Origin: Hyphomicrobiales bacterium
Lineage (GTDB): Bacteria; Pseudomonadota; Alphaproteobacteria; Rhizobiales; Rhizobiaceae
Reading direction: 5' to 3'
DNA length: 64,000 nucleotides
Assembly (NCBI GenBank): GCA_900473795.1
Contig: UCMT01000005.1
Span: 455,855 to 519,854, forward strand
Shown here piece by piece: positions 32,672-42,293 of this stretch. Numbering within the stretch: position 1 is the stretch's first letter; every line of letters starts with the position of its first letter. Position numbers and translations under genes: made by a program. Below the pieces are notes generated by a model. It did not search any database, was not told the origin of the DNA, and was given only the letters and a program-made list of their open reading frames with translations.

Positions 32672-33682
32672 TCAGCGGCCTTCCATTTCCTTGGCAGCGT
32701 TGCGGATGTTCCAGACCATGATCGGGATCACCAGCACCATGATGACGACGGCAATCGCCGCGCCACGGCCGAAGTCGCCGCCACCGCGGAACATCCAGTC
32801 GAACATCAGGTTGGCGAGGACCTGGCTTTGCCACTGCCCGTTGGTCATGGCGAGAACGATATCGAAGACCTTGAGCACCAGGATGGTGATCGTCGTCCAG
32901 ACCACGGCGATCGTGCCCCAGATCTGCGGGATCATGATCTTGAAGAAAATCTGCAGGCCATTGGCACCGTCGATGACGGCAGCCTCGATGGTCTCTTCCG
33001 GAATGCCGCGCAGTGCCGCCGACAGGATGACCATGGCGAAACCGGTCTGGATCCAGATCAGGATCACCATCAGGAAGAAATTGTTCCAGAAGGGCAGCGT
33101 CATCCAGGCTTCCGGTGAACCGCCGAAAGCAACCACCAGCGCATTCAGAAGACCGATCTGTTCGGAGCCTTCCGGGCGGAAGTCGTAGATGAATTTCCAG
33201 ATGACGGAGGCACCGACGAAGGAGATCGCCATCGGCATGAAGATCAGCGTCTTGGCGATATTGCCCCACCAGATGCGATCGGTCAGCGCCGCGATGATCA
33301 GGCCGAAGAAGGTGGCAGCGGCCGGAACGACGAGCAGCCAGAGGAAATTGTTGTAGATCGACTGGCGGAATTCGCCGTCATTGATCATCCAGTTGAAGTT
33401 GCTGACGCCTACGAAGGCCTGTCCGGATTTGTCGTGGAAGCTCAACCAGACGGATTCGATCACCGGGTAGATCAGGTAAATGGTCAGCGACACCATCGCC
33501 GGCCCGAGAAAGAGCCATGGACGGATCGTGTTGGTGATGCGCAGGTTGCGCGACGCAACCTTCCCGGTCAGACCTTTCGACGGAAAAATCCGGTCAAGAA
33601 TCCAGTTCGTCCCGTAAAAATAGGCGACGCAGGCGAGAACCCCCGCGGCCATCGTCGTGACGGCAAAAAGCAACTGCTGCAT
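32672..33682 (-). CDS. aglF: Alpha-glucoside ABC transporter permease AglF
   Basis: 336 residues from ATG 33682, preceded by GGGGAGGGAAG; the frame is open to 33703 but that start has no site. MalF-like, with an N-terminal segment (residues 1-22), then six segments and the EAA loop (EETIEAAVIDGANGLQIFFKI) near residue 235. It is separated from aglE by a 310-base gap containing a hairpin. Confidence 0.92.
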   Translation of the reverse strand: MQQLLFAVTTMAAGVLACVAYFYGTNWILDRIFPSKGLTGKVASRNLRITNTIRPWLFLGPAMVSLTIYLIYPVIESVWLSFHDKSGQAFVGVSNFNWMINDGEFRQSIYNNFLWLLVVPAAATFFGLIIAALTDRIWWGNIAKTLIFMPMAISFVGASVIWKFIYDFRPEGSEQIGLLNALVVAFGGSPEAWMTLPFWNNFFLMVILIWIQTGFAMVILSAALRGIPEETIEAAVIDGANGLQIFFKIMIPQIWGTIAVVWTTITILVLKVFDIVLAMTNGQWQSQVLANLMFDWMFRGGGDFGRGAAIAVVIMVLVIPIMVWNIRNAAKEMEGR

Positions 33683-33918
33683 GGCAACTTCCCTCCCCTG
33701 CAATACATGGCCATCAGCGCGGCCAGTCCGCCCATATCGCGCGATCCCCGCACCGTTGGAGACACTACGACAGGCTGAACGGTCGGCTGCCGGCGATGAT
33801 TGAACACACGCCCGGCGTGGCTGTCCCGTTCAGAGACGCCTTTCAACCCCTCTCGACATCCGCTCTTCCCGATACCGGATCGAAGCAGAGTTTCGGGTCT
33901 CCAGTCTTTTTTGATTGT

Positions 33919-33942
33919 GGTGCCGGAACAGATCCCGGCACC
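33919..33942 (-). other. Hairpin in the aglE-aglF gap
   Basis: GGTGCCGG / CCGGCACC with an 8-base loop, about 50 bases downstream of the aglE stop. There is no T-run on the minus strand. It is probably a stabiliser or attenuator that keeps aglE message above aglF. The rest of the 310-base gap (33683-33992) shows no gene. Confidence 0.5.
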
Positions 33943-33992
33943 GTTTTATGGTTCAGAAGGCTGGCGGGTCACCCTGCCAACATTCTTCGACC

Positions 33993-35351
33993 TTACTTGA
34001 TCGCGTCCCAGGCCTTCTGGACGTCAGCTGCGACATCAGCGGACGACTTGCCGCCGACATAGTCGACCATGCCGGTCCAGAACGCGCCAGCGCCGATCTT
34101 GCCCGGCATCAGGTCGGAACCGTCGAAGCGGAAGGTCGTCGCGTTGAGCAGGATCTCGCCCTGCTTCTTCATCGGACCGTTGGCATAGGTGTCCTTGTTG
34201 GCGCTCTTGAGCGGCGTGAGGAAGCTCGACTGCGCCATCCAGACTTCATGCGCGATCGGGGTCTTCAGGAACTCGATGAAAGCGCGCGACGCCGGCGTGT
34301 CCTTGGTGATCATGGCCAGCGTGCCGGCGCCGAGAACCGGGTTGCCGAGGTCGGCCTTGCTTGCGTAAGGCGGCATGTAGAAGAAATCCGCGTCCTCGCC
34401 GACAACCGTGCCTTCCGGGAAGAACGACGGGATGAACGACGCCTGATGGTGCAGGTAGCACTTCGGCGGAGAGGAGAAGAGGCCCTTCGGGCTGTCGCGG
34501 AAGTCGGTGGACGCGACGGCTGCGGCACCGCCATCGACGTTCTTGTCGTTCTTCGCGAACCAGCCGAATTCATCGATCGCACCAATGACAGCCGGATCGG
34601 TGAACGGAATGGCGTTGGTGGTCCACTTGTCATAGACATCTGCCGGCTGCGTGCGCAGCATCATGTCTTCGACCCAGTCTGTTGCCGGCCAACCTGTGGC
34701 ACCGCCGGAACCGAGGCCGATGCACCACGGCGTGCCACCATCGGCAACGATCTTCTCGGTGAGCGCCTTCAGCTCTTCCATGGTCTTCGGAACTTCATAA
34801 CCCGAGTCCTCGAAGTTTTCCGGCACGTACCAGACGAGCGACTTCACGTCGATCTTGTAGGGGAATGCGTAGAGTTCCTTCTTGCCGTCCTTGCCCGCAT
34901 AGGTCGACAGATCGACCCAGGACTGACCGGCAGCGTAGTTATCGAGAAGCCATTTCTGGGTCTCTTCGCCAAGCGGCGTCAGATAGCCCTTCGAAGCGAG
35001 ATCGGCGATCAGGCCCGGCTGCGGCAGGACGGCGACGTCCGGCGGGCTGCCTGCCTGCGTATCGATGACGATCTGCTGCTCGTAGTTTTCGGAGGACGAG
35101 TATTTCACGTCCACACCAGTCGCGTCGCGGAAATAATCCAGTACCGACTCGACCAGCGCCTGGTCTTCGCCGCGCCAGGGGCCGAAGATCGTCAGCGTCT
35201 GACCCTTGAGGTCATGACCCTTCTTGAATTCTTCGTAGCTTCCCCAGTTGAACTTGGAATCTTCGCCCGGCTTGAATTTCAGCTCGGCGGCATTTGCGGC
35301 ACCCGCCACAAGCGCGATGGCTGCTACTCCCATCAAGAATGTTGTCTTCAC
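33993..35351 (-). CDS. aglE: Alpha-glucoside-binding periplasmic protein AglE
   Basis: 452 residues, starting at a GTG (35351) with GGGAGGAAATGAC immediately upstream; this gives a proper signal peptide (KTTFLMGVAAIALVAGAANA). The upstream ATG-start reading adds a charged 17-residue leader and is rejected. It is a solute-binding family 1 fold with ENYEQQIVIDTQAGSPPDVA and a C-terminal lobe ending FWTGMVDYVGGKSSADVAAD. First gene of the agl operon, under the AglR operator. Confidence 0.92.
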   Translation of the reverse strand: MKTTFLMGVAAIALVAGAANAAELKFKPGEDSKFNWGSYEEFKKGHDLKGQTLTIFGPWRGEDQALVESVLDYFRDATGVDVKYSSSENYEQQIVIDTQAGSPPDVAVLPQPGLIADLASKGYLTPLGEETQKWLLDNYAAGQSWVDLSTYAGKDGKKELYAFPYKIDVKSLVWYVPENFEDSGYEVPKTMEELKALTEKIVADGGTPWCIGLGSGGATGWPATDWVEDMMLRTQPADVYDKWTTNAIPFTDPAVIGAIDEFGWFAKNDKNVDGGAAAVASTDFRDSPKGLFSSPPKCYLHHQASFIPSFFPEGTVVGEDADFFYMPPYASKADLGNPVLGAGTLAMITKDTPASRAFIEFLKTPIAHEVWMAQSSFLTPLKSANKDTYANGPMKKQGEILLNATTFRFDGSDLMPGKIGAGAFWTGMVDYVGGKSSADVAADVQKAWDAIK

Positions 35352-35415
35352 GTCATTTCCTCCCAAGAAAGACCCAGCCAATTGACGCCGGGCGAACATC
35401 ATTGCGCTTCAAAAT

Positions 35416-35429
35416 TCAAAGCGCTTTGA
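35416..35429. promoter_or_regulatory. AglR operator upstream of aglE
   Basis: Perfect 14-base palindrome TCAAAGCGCTTTGA, 65 bases upstream of the aglE start. Its centre AAGCGCTT is the LacI/GalR-family core and it is repeated beside aglR. Confidence 0.8.
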
Positions 35430-35619
35430 GTTTGCTAACAAATCATTTCGACCGGCAGGAAGTCAAGAGCTTTCCCGTAAATGGCGAAAAAACGAATAAT
35501 TCCTGCAGCGCAGCGAATGTTTGCAGTGCAATGAAGTGGATTTTTCTGGTTGACTGCTACCGCTGGTGATACAAAATCCGCCGCGCGCTGTGGATGGAAA
35601 GCAAAAACCAAATGCAAAT

Positions 35620-35631
35620 CAAAGCGCTTTG
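35620..35631. promoter_or_regulatory. AglR operator at the aglR ribosome site
   Basis: Palindrome CAAAGCGCTTTG, identical in its 12 bases to the aglE-side copy and abutting the GGGAGGA ribosome-binding sequence of aglR (35631-35637). Occupancy would block aglR as well as aglE, so AglR probably limits its own synthesis. The two copies are about 204 bases apart, compatible with looping. Confidence 0.75.
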
Positions 35632-35647
35632 GGAGGACGCGCGGACC

Positions 35648-36679
35648 ATGAATGTGAATTTGAAACAGCTCGCGGAAATGTTAGGCCTGTCGCAAACGAC
35701 GGTCAGCCGGGCGCTCAACGGATATCCGGAAGTCAACGCCGAGACACGCCAGCGGGTTTTGAGTGCCGTGCGGGAAACAGGGTACCGGCCGAACCGCGCC
35801 GCCCAGAGACTGGCAACCGGCCGGGCCGGCTCTATCGGCCTCGTCATGCCGATCGCCCAGGGGATCGATTCGGACGTCCATTTCGGCGAGTTCCTGGCCG
35901 GGCTCGGCGAGGAGTCCGTCAGGCACGATTTTCATTTCGTCATCAATCCGAGCGCGCCCGACGACGAGGAAGCAACGTTCAAGCGGCTGGCCGCCAGCGG
36001 CAATGTCGACGCGCTGTTCCTCGCCTATGTGCGCGCCAACGATCCGCGCATCGCCATGCTGAAATCGCTGTCGATCCCCTTCGTCGTCCACGGGCGGGCA
36101 ATCGGCCAACCGGCCGACTACCCCTTCCTCGACATCGACAATACGGCTGCTTTCTACGATGCGGCGCGATTGCTGATTCAGCTCGGACACCGGCGGATTG
36201 CCCTGATCAACGGCCCGGCCAACCTGACTTTTTCGATCCGGCGCAAGAAGGGCATGCAGCGCGCGCTGGAGGAAAACGGCCTGCCTTTCGACGAGAGCCT
36301 GTCGCAGCATTCGCTGATGACGGATGAATATGGCCATCGCGCGATGCAGCAGTTTTTCGAGCGCGACGAGCCGCCGACCGCCGTTCTGTGTTCCAGTACC
36401 GTGATCGCGCTCGGCGCGGTCAGAGCCATCAACAAGGTGGGCTTGCAACTGGGCACGGACATCTCGCTGATCGCCCATGACGACGTGTTGCCGATGCTGA
36501 AACCGGAAAATTTCAGCGTCCCGTTGACGACCACGCGCTCCTCGCTCAGGGCAGCCGGCTCGCGCATCGCTGCCCGATTGATTTCCCGCATCATGAAGAC
36601 CGGAGACTATCCGGATCAAGAGCTCTGGCGGGCGGAACTGATCGTCAGGGCGTCGACCGGTCCTGCCCCGAAGTCATAG
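35648..36679 (+). CDS. aglR: LacI-family repressor of the agl operon
   Basis: 343 residues from ATG 35648 (GGGAGGA 10 bases upstream). The LacI helix-turn-helix begins at once (NLKQLAEMLGLSQTTVSRAL, then NGYPEVNAETRQRVL), followed by the hinge NRAAQRLATGRAGSIGLVMP and the periplasmic-binding-like sensor domain. The extra 18 codons back to 35594 lie over the operator and are not used in LacI proteins. It is divergent from aglE and controls that operon by recall and by the twin operators. Confidence 0.92.
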   Translation: MNVNLKQLAEMLGLSQTTVSRALNGYPEVNAETRQRVLSAVRETGYRPNRAAQRLATGRAGSIGLVMPIAQGIDSDVHFGEFLAGLGEESVRHDFHFVINPSAPDDEEATFKRLAASGNVDALFLAYVRANDPRIAMLKSLSIPFVVHGRAIGQPADYPFLDIDNTAAFYDAARLLIQLGHRRIALINGPANLTFSIRRKKGMQRALEENGLPFDESLSQHSLMTDEYGHRAMQQFFERDEPPTAVLCSSTVIALGAVRAINKVGLQLGTDISLIAHDDVLPMLKPENFSVPLTTTRSSLRAAGSRIAARLISRIMKTGDYPDQELWRAELIVRASTGPAPKS

Positions 36680-36697
36680 GAGCCAGAGACAGATGCG

Positions 36698-37597
36698 TCA
36701 GAATTTCGGCGCCTTTTTGCCGGCCTTGCGGTAGGCGGCAATGACCGTATTGGCCATCAGCATGGCGATGGTCATCGGGCCAACGCCGCCCGGAACCGGC
36801 GTGATGACCTCGGCAACTTCTGCGCATTCCGCGAAGGCGACATCACCGACGAGGCGGAACCTGCCCTCGCCCCTTTCGGGCGCGGCAATGCGGTTGATGC
36901 CGACATCGATGACAGTCGCGCCGGGCTTCACCCAGTCGGCCTTGACCATTTGCGGGCGGCCGACGGCAGCAACGAGGATATCGGCGCCGTGGCAGACGGC
37001 GGGCAGGTCCTTGGTGCGAGAATGGGCGATGGTCACGGTCGCGTTGGCCGCGAGCAGCAATTGCGCCATCGGCTTGCCGAACAGGTTGGAGCGGCCAATG
37101 ACGACGGCGTTGAGACCGGAGAGATCTTCTCCATGGGTGCGCCTGACAAACACCATGGCACCGGCCGGCGTGCAGGAGACGAGACCGCCGTCGAGATCGC
37201 CGGTCGCGACCTTGCCGGCATTGACTACATGCAGGCCATCAACATCCTTTTCCGGCAGGATGGACTGGATGATCGGCTCGGACTTCAGATGCTTCGGCAG
37301 GGGAAGCTGCACGAGGATGCCGTGCAGGCTTTCGTCTGCGTTCAGGGTCTGAACCAGAGCGGCAAGCTCCTCCTGCGTCGTTTCCTCGGGCAGCGTGTGC
37401 TGGACGGAGGTGAAACCGCATTCCTTCGCCATCCTGCTCTTGGCGGAAACATAGGCATGGCTTGCGGGGTCGTTACCGACGATAACGACGGCCAGACCGG
37501 TCTTGATGCCCGTCTCGTCCTGCAGCGTCTGCGACGCGGCTTTCACGGCGTCGATCACCGACGCTGCAACTTGCTTGCCATCAATCACGGTCGTCAC
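36698..37597 (-). CDS. folD: Methylenetetrahydrofolate dehydrogenase / cyclohydrolase
   Basis: Bifunctional one-carbon enzyme, 299 residues. The catalytic segment [14 protein letters not shown] has the conserved Tyr and Lys (about residues 49-62), then the [13 protein letters not shown] family signature and [18 protein letters not shown] near the C terminus, with NADP-binding [16 protein letters not shown]. It lies convergent with aglR, 18 bases apart. No folate neighbours. Confidence 0.95.
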   Translation of the reverse strand: MTTVIDGKQVAASVIDAVKAASQTLQDETGIKTGLAVVIVGNDPASHAYVSAKSRMAKECGFTSVQHTLPEETTQEELAALVQTLNADESLHGILVQLPLPKHLKSEPIIQSILPEKDVDGLHVVNAGKVATGDLDGGLVSCTPAGAMVFVRRTHGEDLSGLNAVVIGRSNLFGKPMAQLLLAANATVTIAHSRTKDLPAVCHGADILVAAVGRPQMVKADWVKPGATVIDVGINRIAAPERGEGRFRLVGDVAFAECAEVAEVITPVPGGVGPMTIAMLMANTVIAAYRKAGKKAPKF

Positions 37598-37824
37598 GGC
37601 ATTCTCCCAGATTTTCGCTTGTTCCGTTTCACTCTAGTTTCAGAAAAAAATATGAGTGGCCTCAATGCGTCCTATGCTGTCCAGATCGAATAAATTCAAG
37701 CCCGATCGGGCGGTCGCGCTACCGAAACACGACCGGCCCGCGATTTTCTATCATTGTTGCAGAATGAAGCTGATGGGCCGCTCGCCGTGAACCGATCCGT
37801 TTTTTTACAAATCGGAAAAATCGA

Positions 37825-39948
37825 CTAGTGCTGTTCGCTGGTACGCGATCTCGCATAGCGCTCGACACGGGAGCGCAGCGCGCGCAAATCCTCCTGAACC
37901 TGCGCCATGGTGCCGCTATCGCGATCCTGCTCACGCAGGTAGTCGCTGAGGAGAGATGGCGCCGTGTGCCGGCGCGTGGGAACGGCTGAGAGCGCCGCCG
38001 CCGAGGCAGCCGCATGATGCACCGACGGCATCCGCGTCCGGTGTTCCGCCAGCACGGGCAATGGGTCGGCAAAGTTTTCCGAGCCCGCCCGGCCGTCCGG
38101 ATGATGATGATGATGATGATGATCCTGCCCGGGCGGGTCGCGCTGCGGAACAGCGCTCTCCGGTTGGTTCGACCGTTGGAACAGGTCTCTCAGGCTCCTG
38201 TAGGCGCCGAGCGCGATGCCCAGTCCGACGCCTGCCATGAACCCTGCAATCAAGCCGCCGATCGCGATCAGCTTGCGTGAGGGACCTCTGGCCTGCAGCG
38301 GCGGTTCCGCGGAGGAGATGACGCGGATATTCTTCGAGGTGAGCTTTTCCTCCTCGCCGGTTTCGCTGGCCCGCTTCAGGAAGGATTCGTAGATGGTTCT
38401 GGTCGCGTTCGCCTTGCGCTGCAGTTCGCGCAATTCGATGAAGCCGGCGGATGAATTGACCTGCTGTGCCTTGCGAACTGCCAATTGCTGGACGAGATCT
38501 TTCTCGGTGCGGACCGCGCGCTGCAGCTCGGTCTGCGCCGTTGCCTCGATGCGGCGAAGCTCGTTGCCGATTTCGGAACGCGCAACCTCGAGCGACTGGA
38601 CGGCGGCCAGCCTCTGGGGATGGCGGGGCCCAAGGCTCGCGTCGAGCGCACCCAATTGCGCCCGCGCCGTCGAATACTGCTTGCGCAACTCCTGCAGGGT
38701 AACTGAACTCAATTCCTCCGGAAACGCGCCGCTGAGGACGTCATTCAACCGGGTCTTCGTGGCCACGTCCGCCTTGGCTCTTGCCTCGGCGATGCGGTTG
38801 CGCACGGAAGCAACCTGATCGTTGAGAGAAAGAAGCTGCTTGTCGGCAATCAATTTGCCGTCAGCGTCGACGATGTCGTGGTCGGCCTTGTATTTTTCGA
38901 CCGCGTTTTCAGCGGTATCCAACTCCTTGCGCAGATCGGCCAACCGGCTGTCGAGCGACGCCGTGGTCTTTTGGAAGAAGCCGGACTGGGCAGCCTGCTC
39001 TTCTGCGAGGAATGTCGAAACAAGGCGGTTGGCGATCAGCGCCGATTTTGCCGGATCGCGGGTCTGCACCTCGACGGTAACGATGAAGGTCTTCGGATCG
39101 CGCGATACGCTGACGGCTTCGCTCAATTTTTCGAGCGTGCGCGGATTGACGCCCGATGCCGGCGCCGGCTTTCCCTTGCCGGGAGAAACAATCTCGCGGA
39201 TGACGTCGATTCCAGCCGCCAGGCCGCCCTTGCTCGCGGAATTTCCGCCGAATTCCGCGTCACGGTCGAGACCCAGATCAATCGCGACTTTCTCCAGAAC
39301 CGTGCGCGATCGCAGCACTTCGAGCTGACTGTCGACCAGCGCCAGAATGGCCTCGGTCGCCAGGCTTTCCTTGGACAGGTCCGAATCCGTCAGCCGCACT
39401 TCGCGCGGATCGATGTAGAGCTTGCTCTCCGAAACATAGACGCTGGGGGTCGACATGGCGAGCAGCACGCCGCCCACCGCACCGGCAACCGTCAATGCCA
39501 CGACAACCTTGCGAAGCTGCCAGACGGACCTCAGGATCGTGGCAAGGTCGATCAACGGCCGATCCTGTCCCCCGGGTGTCACTTCGAAGGAGGAAGCCCC
39601 CGCCGGCGAAGAATATTCAGCAACAGCATTCTGCGTCTCTGTTTCTCGTGCCGGCTCCATGTTTTCGCTGCCACGCATGAACCAGCCGGCAAGGAAGCCG
39701 CCGGTTTGCTTCGGCTCGTATACGGTCTCCTGGCGCGCAAGCCGCTGGTCTTTGCGGACCTGTACCGCGTCCGGCTCGACCGCCGGGCTGCTCAGCCGGC
39801 TCAGCAGCGCGGCAGCGCCATGCACTGGTGCGCGCTGCGCTGCGGCGGAGGATTGTGACGGACGGCGCGACGTGTCCGCCCCGCTTGACGGAACGTCAAG
39901 AAGGGATCGGCGAACCACAGTCCGTTTGTTGTCATCCGGATCGAACAT
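37825..39948 (-). CDS. Polysaccharide co-polymerase, Wzz/GumC family, no kinase domain
   Basis: 707 residues from ATG 39948 (GCAGG six bases upstream; the alternative 39960 is a TTG). A cytoplasmic N-terminal tail of about 140 residues precedes TM1 (about 145-165), then the Wzz domain with a long coiled-coil periplasmic arm (about 190-555), TM2 (about 563-585) and a disordered C-terminal tail of 120 residues with a seven-histidine run. No Walker A or tyrosine cluster, so this is not a fused BY-kinase like ExoP. It would set chain length in Wzx/Wzy-dependent export. It is divergent from the flippase gene. The substrate polymer is unknown. Confidence 0.82.
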   Translation of the reverse strand: MFDPDDNKRTVVRRSLLDVPSSGADTSRRPSQSSAAAQRAPVHGAAALLSRLSSPAVEPDAVQVRKDQRLARQETVYEPKQTGGFLAGWFMRGSENMEPARETETQNAVAEYSSPAGASSFEVTPGGQDRPLIDLATILRSVWQLRKVVVALTVAGAVGGVLLAMSTPSVYVSESKLYIDPREVRLTDSDLSKESLATEAILALVDSQLEVLRSRTVLEKVAIDLGLDRDAEFGGNSASKGGLAAGIDVIREIVSPGKGKPAPASGVNPRTLEKLSEAVSVSRDPKTFIVTVEVQTRDPAKSALIANRLVSTFLAEEQAAQSGFFQKTTASLDSRLADLRKELDTAENAVEKYKADHDIVDADGKLIADKQLLSLNDQVASVRNRIAEARAKADVATKTRLNDVLSGAFPEELSSVTLQELRKQYSTARAQLGALDASLGPRHPQRLAAVQSLEVARSEIGNELRRIEATAQTELQRAVRTEKDLVQQLAVRKAQQVNSSAGFIELRELQRKANATRTIYESFLKRASETGEEEKLTSKNIRVISSAEPPLQARGPSRKLIAIGGLIAGFMAGVGLGIALGAYRSLRDLFQRSNQPESAVPQRDPPGQDHHHHHHHPDGRAGSENFADPLPVLAEHRTRMPSVHHAAASAAALSAVPTRRHTAPSLLSDYLREQDRDSGTMAQVQEDLRALRSRVERYARSRTSEQH
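38101..38121. repeat. ATG/CAT trinucleotide microsatellite
   Basis: Seven consecutive ATG units on the plus strand, seven CAT histidine codons in the co-polymerase gene. A pure run of one codon is prone to slippage; changes stay in frame, so the length of the His tract may vary between isolates. Confidence 0.85.
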
Positions 39949-40131
39949 CGAGGCCTGCAAGCGCCCGCGATCGGGGCAAAGGACGAATTATGAACGGAGC
40001 TTAGATTTTTATGGGAAACAAACCGTTAACATCCGGCCGCCAACGCCCGGCAATTGCTGCAAACCCTCCGCTTCAAACTGCTCATTAAGCTTTAGCGACT
40101 AGAAACGGCACAGCACATCTGGACCCCGCCC

Positions 40132-41397
40132 GTGATCGATTTCGCCAAGACCCTCTATGCGCGCCACAGCGGCGTGATCCACGCCTATCTTTCCATGACC
40201 GGCGGGTCGGCAGGCAGGCTCGTGCTGTCCCTTGTCTATTTCATCTGCATCGCCAACGGGCTTTCCGTCGCGGAGTTCGGCCTGTTCGCGACGGCGTCTG
40301 CCGCCGGCATCATGATTTCGCGGGTGCTCGCCTTCGGCTTCATGTCGCCGCTCTACCGCGTTGCCACCGTCAAGCCCTTGCTGCTCGGCACCTATAGTGC
40401 AGGGTTTGCGGCCGGCGCCCTTCTCTCTCTGCCGTTCATCGTCATCTTATCCCTTGCCGTTTACTACGCCGTATTCGAACGCGACATGGCGCTTGGCGTC
40501 TTCCTTACTTTCATGGCTGCCGAAATCATCTGCTGGCGCGGGCTGGAAGTCGTCGTCATCGTGCTCAACGGCCTCGGACGCTTCGGTCGCGCCGCGCTGA
40601 TGGTGGTGATCGGCACGGGCATGCGCACGGCGGCGGCGCTTGCTTTTTCGCTGTTGCATTGGACGTCGCTCGCAGATTGGTCGCTGTTTTACCTTGCAGC
40701 CAACGGGATCGCGCTGTTGATCGCCATCATCTGGTTTTTTCCCAAGGTGCGGCTGCGCTGGCGGCCGGAACTCTACATTCGCCGTTGGGCGGATTCCGTC
40801 TCGGTCGCAGGTTCCGAAGTGCTGTTCTACATCCAATCGGAATTCGACAAGATCGCCGTGCTTGCCATCGGTGGGCCCCAGGTTTCGGGCATCTATGCGA
40901 TCATCATGCGGCTGGCGGACCTGACGGCGCTTCCGGTGCGTTCGTTCAACATGCTGCTGGTGCAAAAGATCATGCGTACGCCCGGCACGATCTCATCCTG
41001 GCGGACGCGACTGACGATCGAAGCTCTGGTCGCAGCCGTATCCTTCATGGCAATCGCCATCATGGCCATCTACCTCTGGATTTTTCCACGCGGACTTGGA
41101 AACAACGTCGCAGAGGCGGCTCCCTACCTGATGGCGGTGCTCTTGGTGCCATCGTTCCGCAATCTGGTCGAATATCACTCGGAACTGCTCTATGCGACAG
41201 GCCGCACCGTGCGCCGGATGTTCAACCTGGTGATTGCGGGTGTGGTGAAAGTCGCCCTGCTCGCCGCGGTCTTCACGGCCAGCACCGATGTCTCCTATTG
41301 GGCACCTCTGCTCAACGGCGTGTATCTGGCACTCTATGGTGCATCGTTCGCGCTCACCTACAGCGCGCTCCGCCACGAAGCGAACCGGGTGATTTGA
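40132..41397 (+). CDS. Wzx-like polysaccharide flippase
   Basis: 421 residues with about 11-12 membrane segments and the MOP-superfamily character of Wzx proteins (charged SEFDKIAVLAIGGPQVSG mid-protein, as in O-antigen flippases). It would move lipid-linked repeat units across the inner membrane. It starts at GTG (40132) with only a weak ribosome site. It is divergent from the co-polymerase gene and converges with the DUF6492-like gene six bases after its stop. Confidence 0.78.
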   Translation: MIDFAKTLYARHSGVIHAYLSMTGGSAGRLVLSLVYFICIANGLSVAEFGLFATASAAGIMISRVLAFGFMSPLYRVATVKPLLLGTYSAGFAAGALLSLPFIVILSLAVYYAVFERDMALGVFLTFMAAEIICWRGLEVVVIVLNGLGRFGRAALMVVIGTGMRTAAALAFSLLHWTSLADWSLFYLAANGIALLIAIIWFFPKVRLRWRPELYIRRWADSVSVAGSEVLFYIQSEFDKIAVLAIGGPQVSGIYAIIMRLADLTALPVRSFNMLLVQKIMRTPGTISSWRTRLTIEALVAAVSFMAIAIMAIYLWIFPRGLGNNVAEAAPYLMAVLLVPSFRNLVEYHSELLYATGRTVRRMFNLVIAGVVKVALLAAVFTASTDVSYWAPLLNGVYLALYGASFALTYSALRHEANRVI

Positions 41398-41403
41398 GGA
41401 CGA

Positions 41404-42285
41404 TCAAGCGGCGCGTTCGAGAACGATGTTGCGGATGTCGGCGAGATCGTGCCCGACAAAGGATTGCACGCCGATACCGATGTGATGCGGCGACATCTCC
41501 GCCAGGAAATGCCTCAGGCCACTGATGTCACGCGCATAGCTGTCGTCGAACCAGAGGACGTGGCAGAGCCCGTCGGGGGATGCCGCGTGGCCCTCGCCCT
41601 TCAGCACCTCATCGACAAAACGGCCGTAGATCATGCATTCCGAATACTGCCGTGACCGGATGACCGTACGGATCCAGTCGCGCCCATGCAGCGCCTCGAC
41701 ATGATCGAGAAGTGCCCTGCAGCTATCGGTGCGCCAGGCGATCAGGGTGTTGATATAGTCGTGGGCGGGCAAGCTGAACGGGCCGATGCCGAGCAGCCTG
41801 TCGGAATGGGCAAGCCATTCGAGATGGTTGGAGCGCATCCGTTCGCCGATCGCCCCGTCCTTGCGATAAAGCGTCAACCGGTCACCCTGCCAGAGGTCGG
41901 CAGGATCGAAGTCCCGCAGAAAAACCACATCGGAATCGACGGCGAACATCGTCTCTTCCTTGATGTGACGGCAGAGTGCCAGCCGGCGCAATTGCTGCAC
42001 ATGCCAGCCACGCAAGGGAAGGCTGTAGGGACTGATCCAGAGTTTGCGGCGCCCCGCCGACATCGGATCCGATACGGCATGCAGCCACCAGGGCAAAAGA
42101 TCACTCTCGCTGATGACCTGACGGCGTGAGCCTTCCAACTGGCGAAACAGGGCAACGTCAAACGGGGCAACGAGCAGGTAATGAACCCAATCGCCCTTCA
42201 GCCGCATATCCATGCTTTCGCACAGCAGGCGGCATCGTTCGAAATCATTGGCATAGGAGGCCGTCACGACAGCGGTGCGCATCAT
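41404..42285 (-). CDS. DUF6492-like protein, glycosyltransferase-associated
   Basis: 293 residues, cytoplasmic, no membrane span. It begins AVVTASYANDFERCRLLCESM, which resembles the nucleotide-sugar fold start of GT-A enzymes, and carries FAVDSDVVFLRDF, a DxD-like motif near residues 118-122 as in metal-dependent glycosyltransferases. Members of this poorly characterised family are found in polysaccharide loci. A glycosyltransferase role is inferred. Last gene of the minus-strand trio (GT4, WecG, this one), eight bases after the WecG stop. Confidence 0.65.
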   Translation of the reverse strand: MMRTAVVTASYANDFERCRLLCESMDMRLKGDWVHYLLVAPFDVALFRQLEGSRRQVISESDLLPWWLHAVSDPMSAGRRKLWISPYSLPLRGWHVQQLRRLALCRHIKEETMFAVDSDVVFLRDFDPADLWQGDRLTLYRKDGAIGERMRSNHLEWLAHSDRLLGIGPFSLPAHDYINTLIAWRTDSCRALLDHVEALHGRDWIRTVIRSRQYSECMIYGRFVDEVLKGEGHAASPDGLCHVLWFDDSYARDISGLRHFLAEMSPHHIGIGVQSFVGHDLADIRNIVLERAA

Positions 42286-42293
42286 GGTATCCG

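Noticed and set aside
38101..38121. Possible CRISPR-like or tandem regulatory repeat
   Set aside because: It is a seven-unit trinucleotide run within a coding frame, with no spacers or repeats of CRISPR length.
37825..39948. Fused BY-kinase domain in the co-polymerase
   Set aside because: No Walker A, Walker B or tyrosine cluster after TM2; the tail is disordered.
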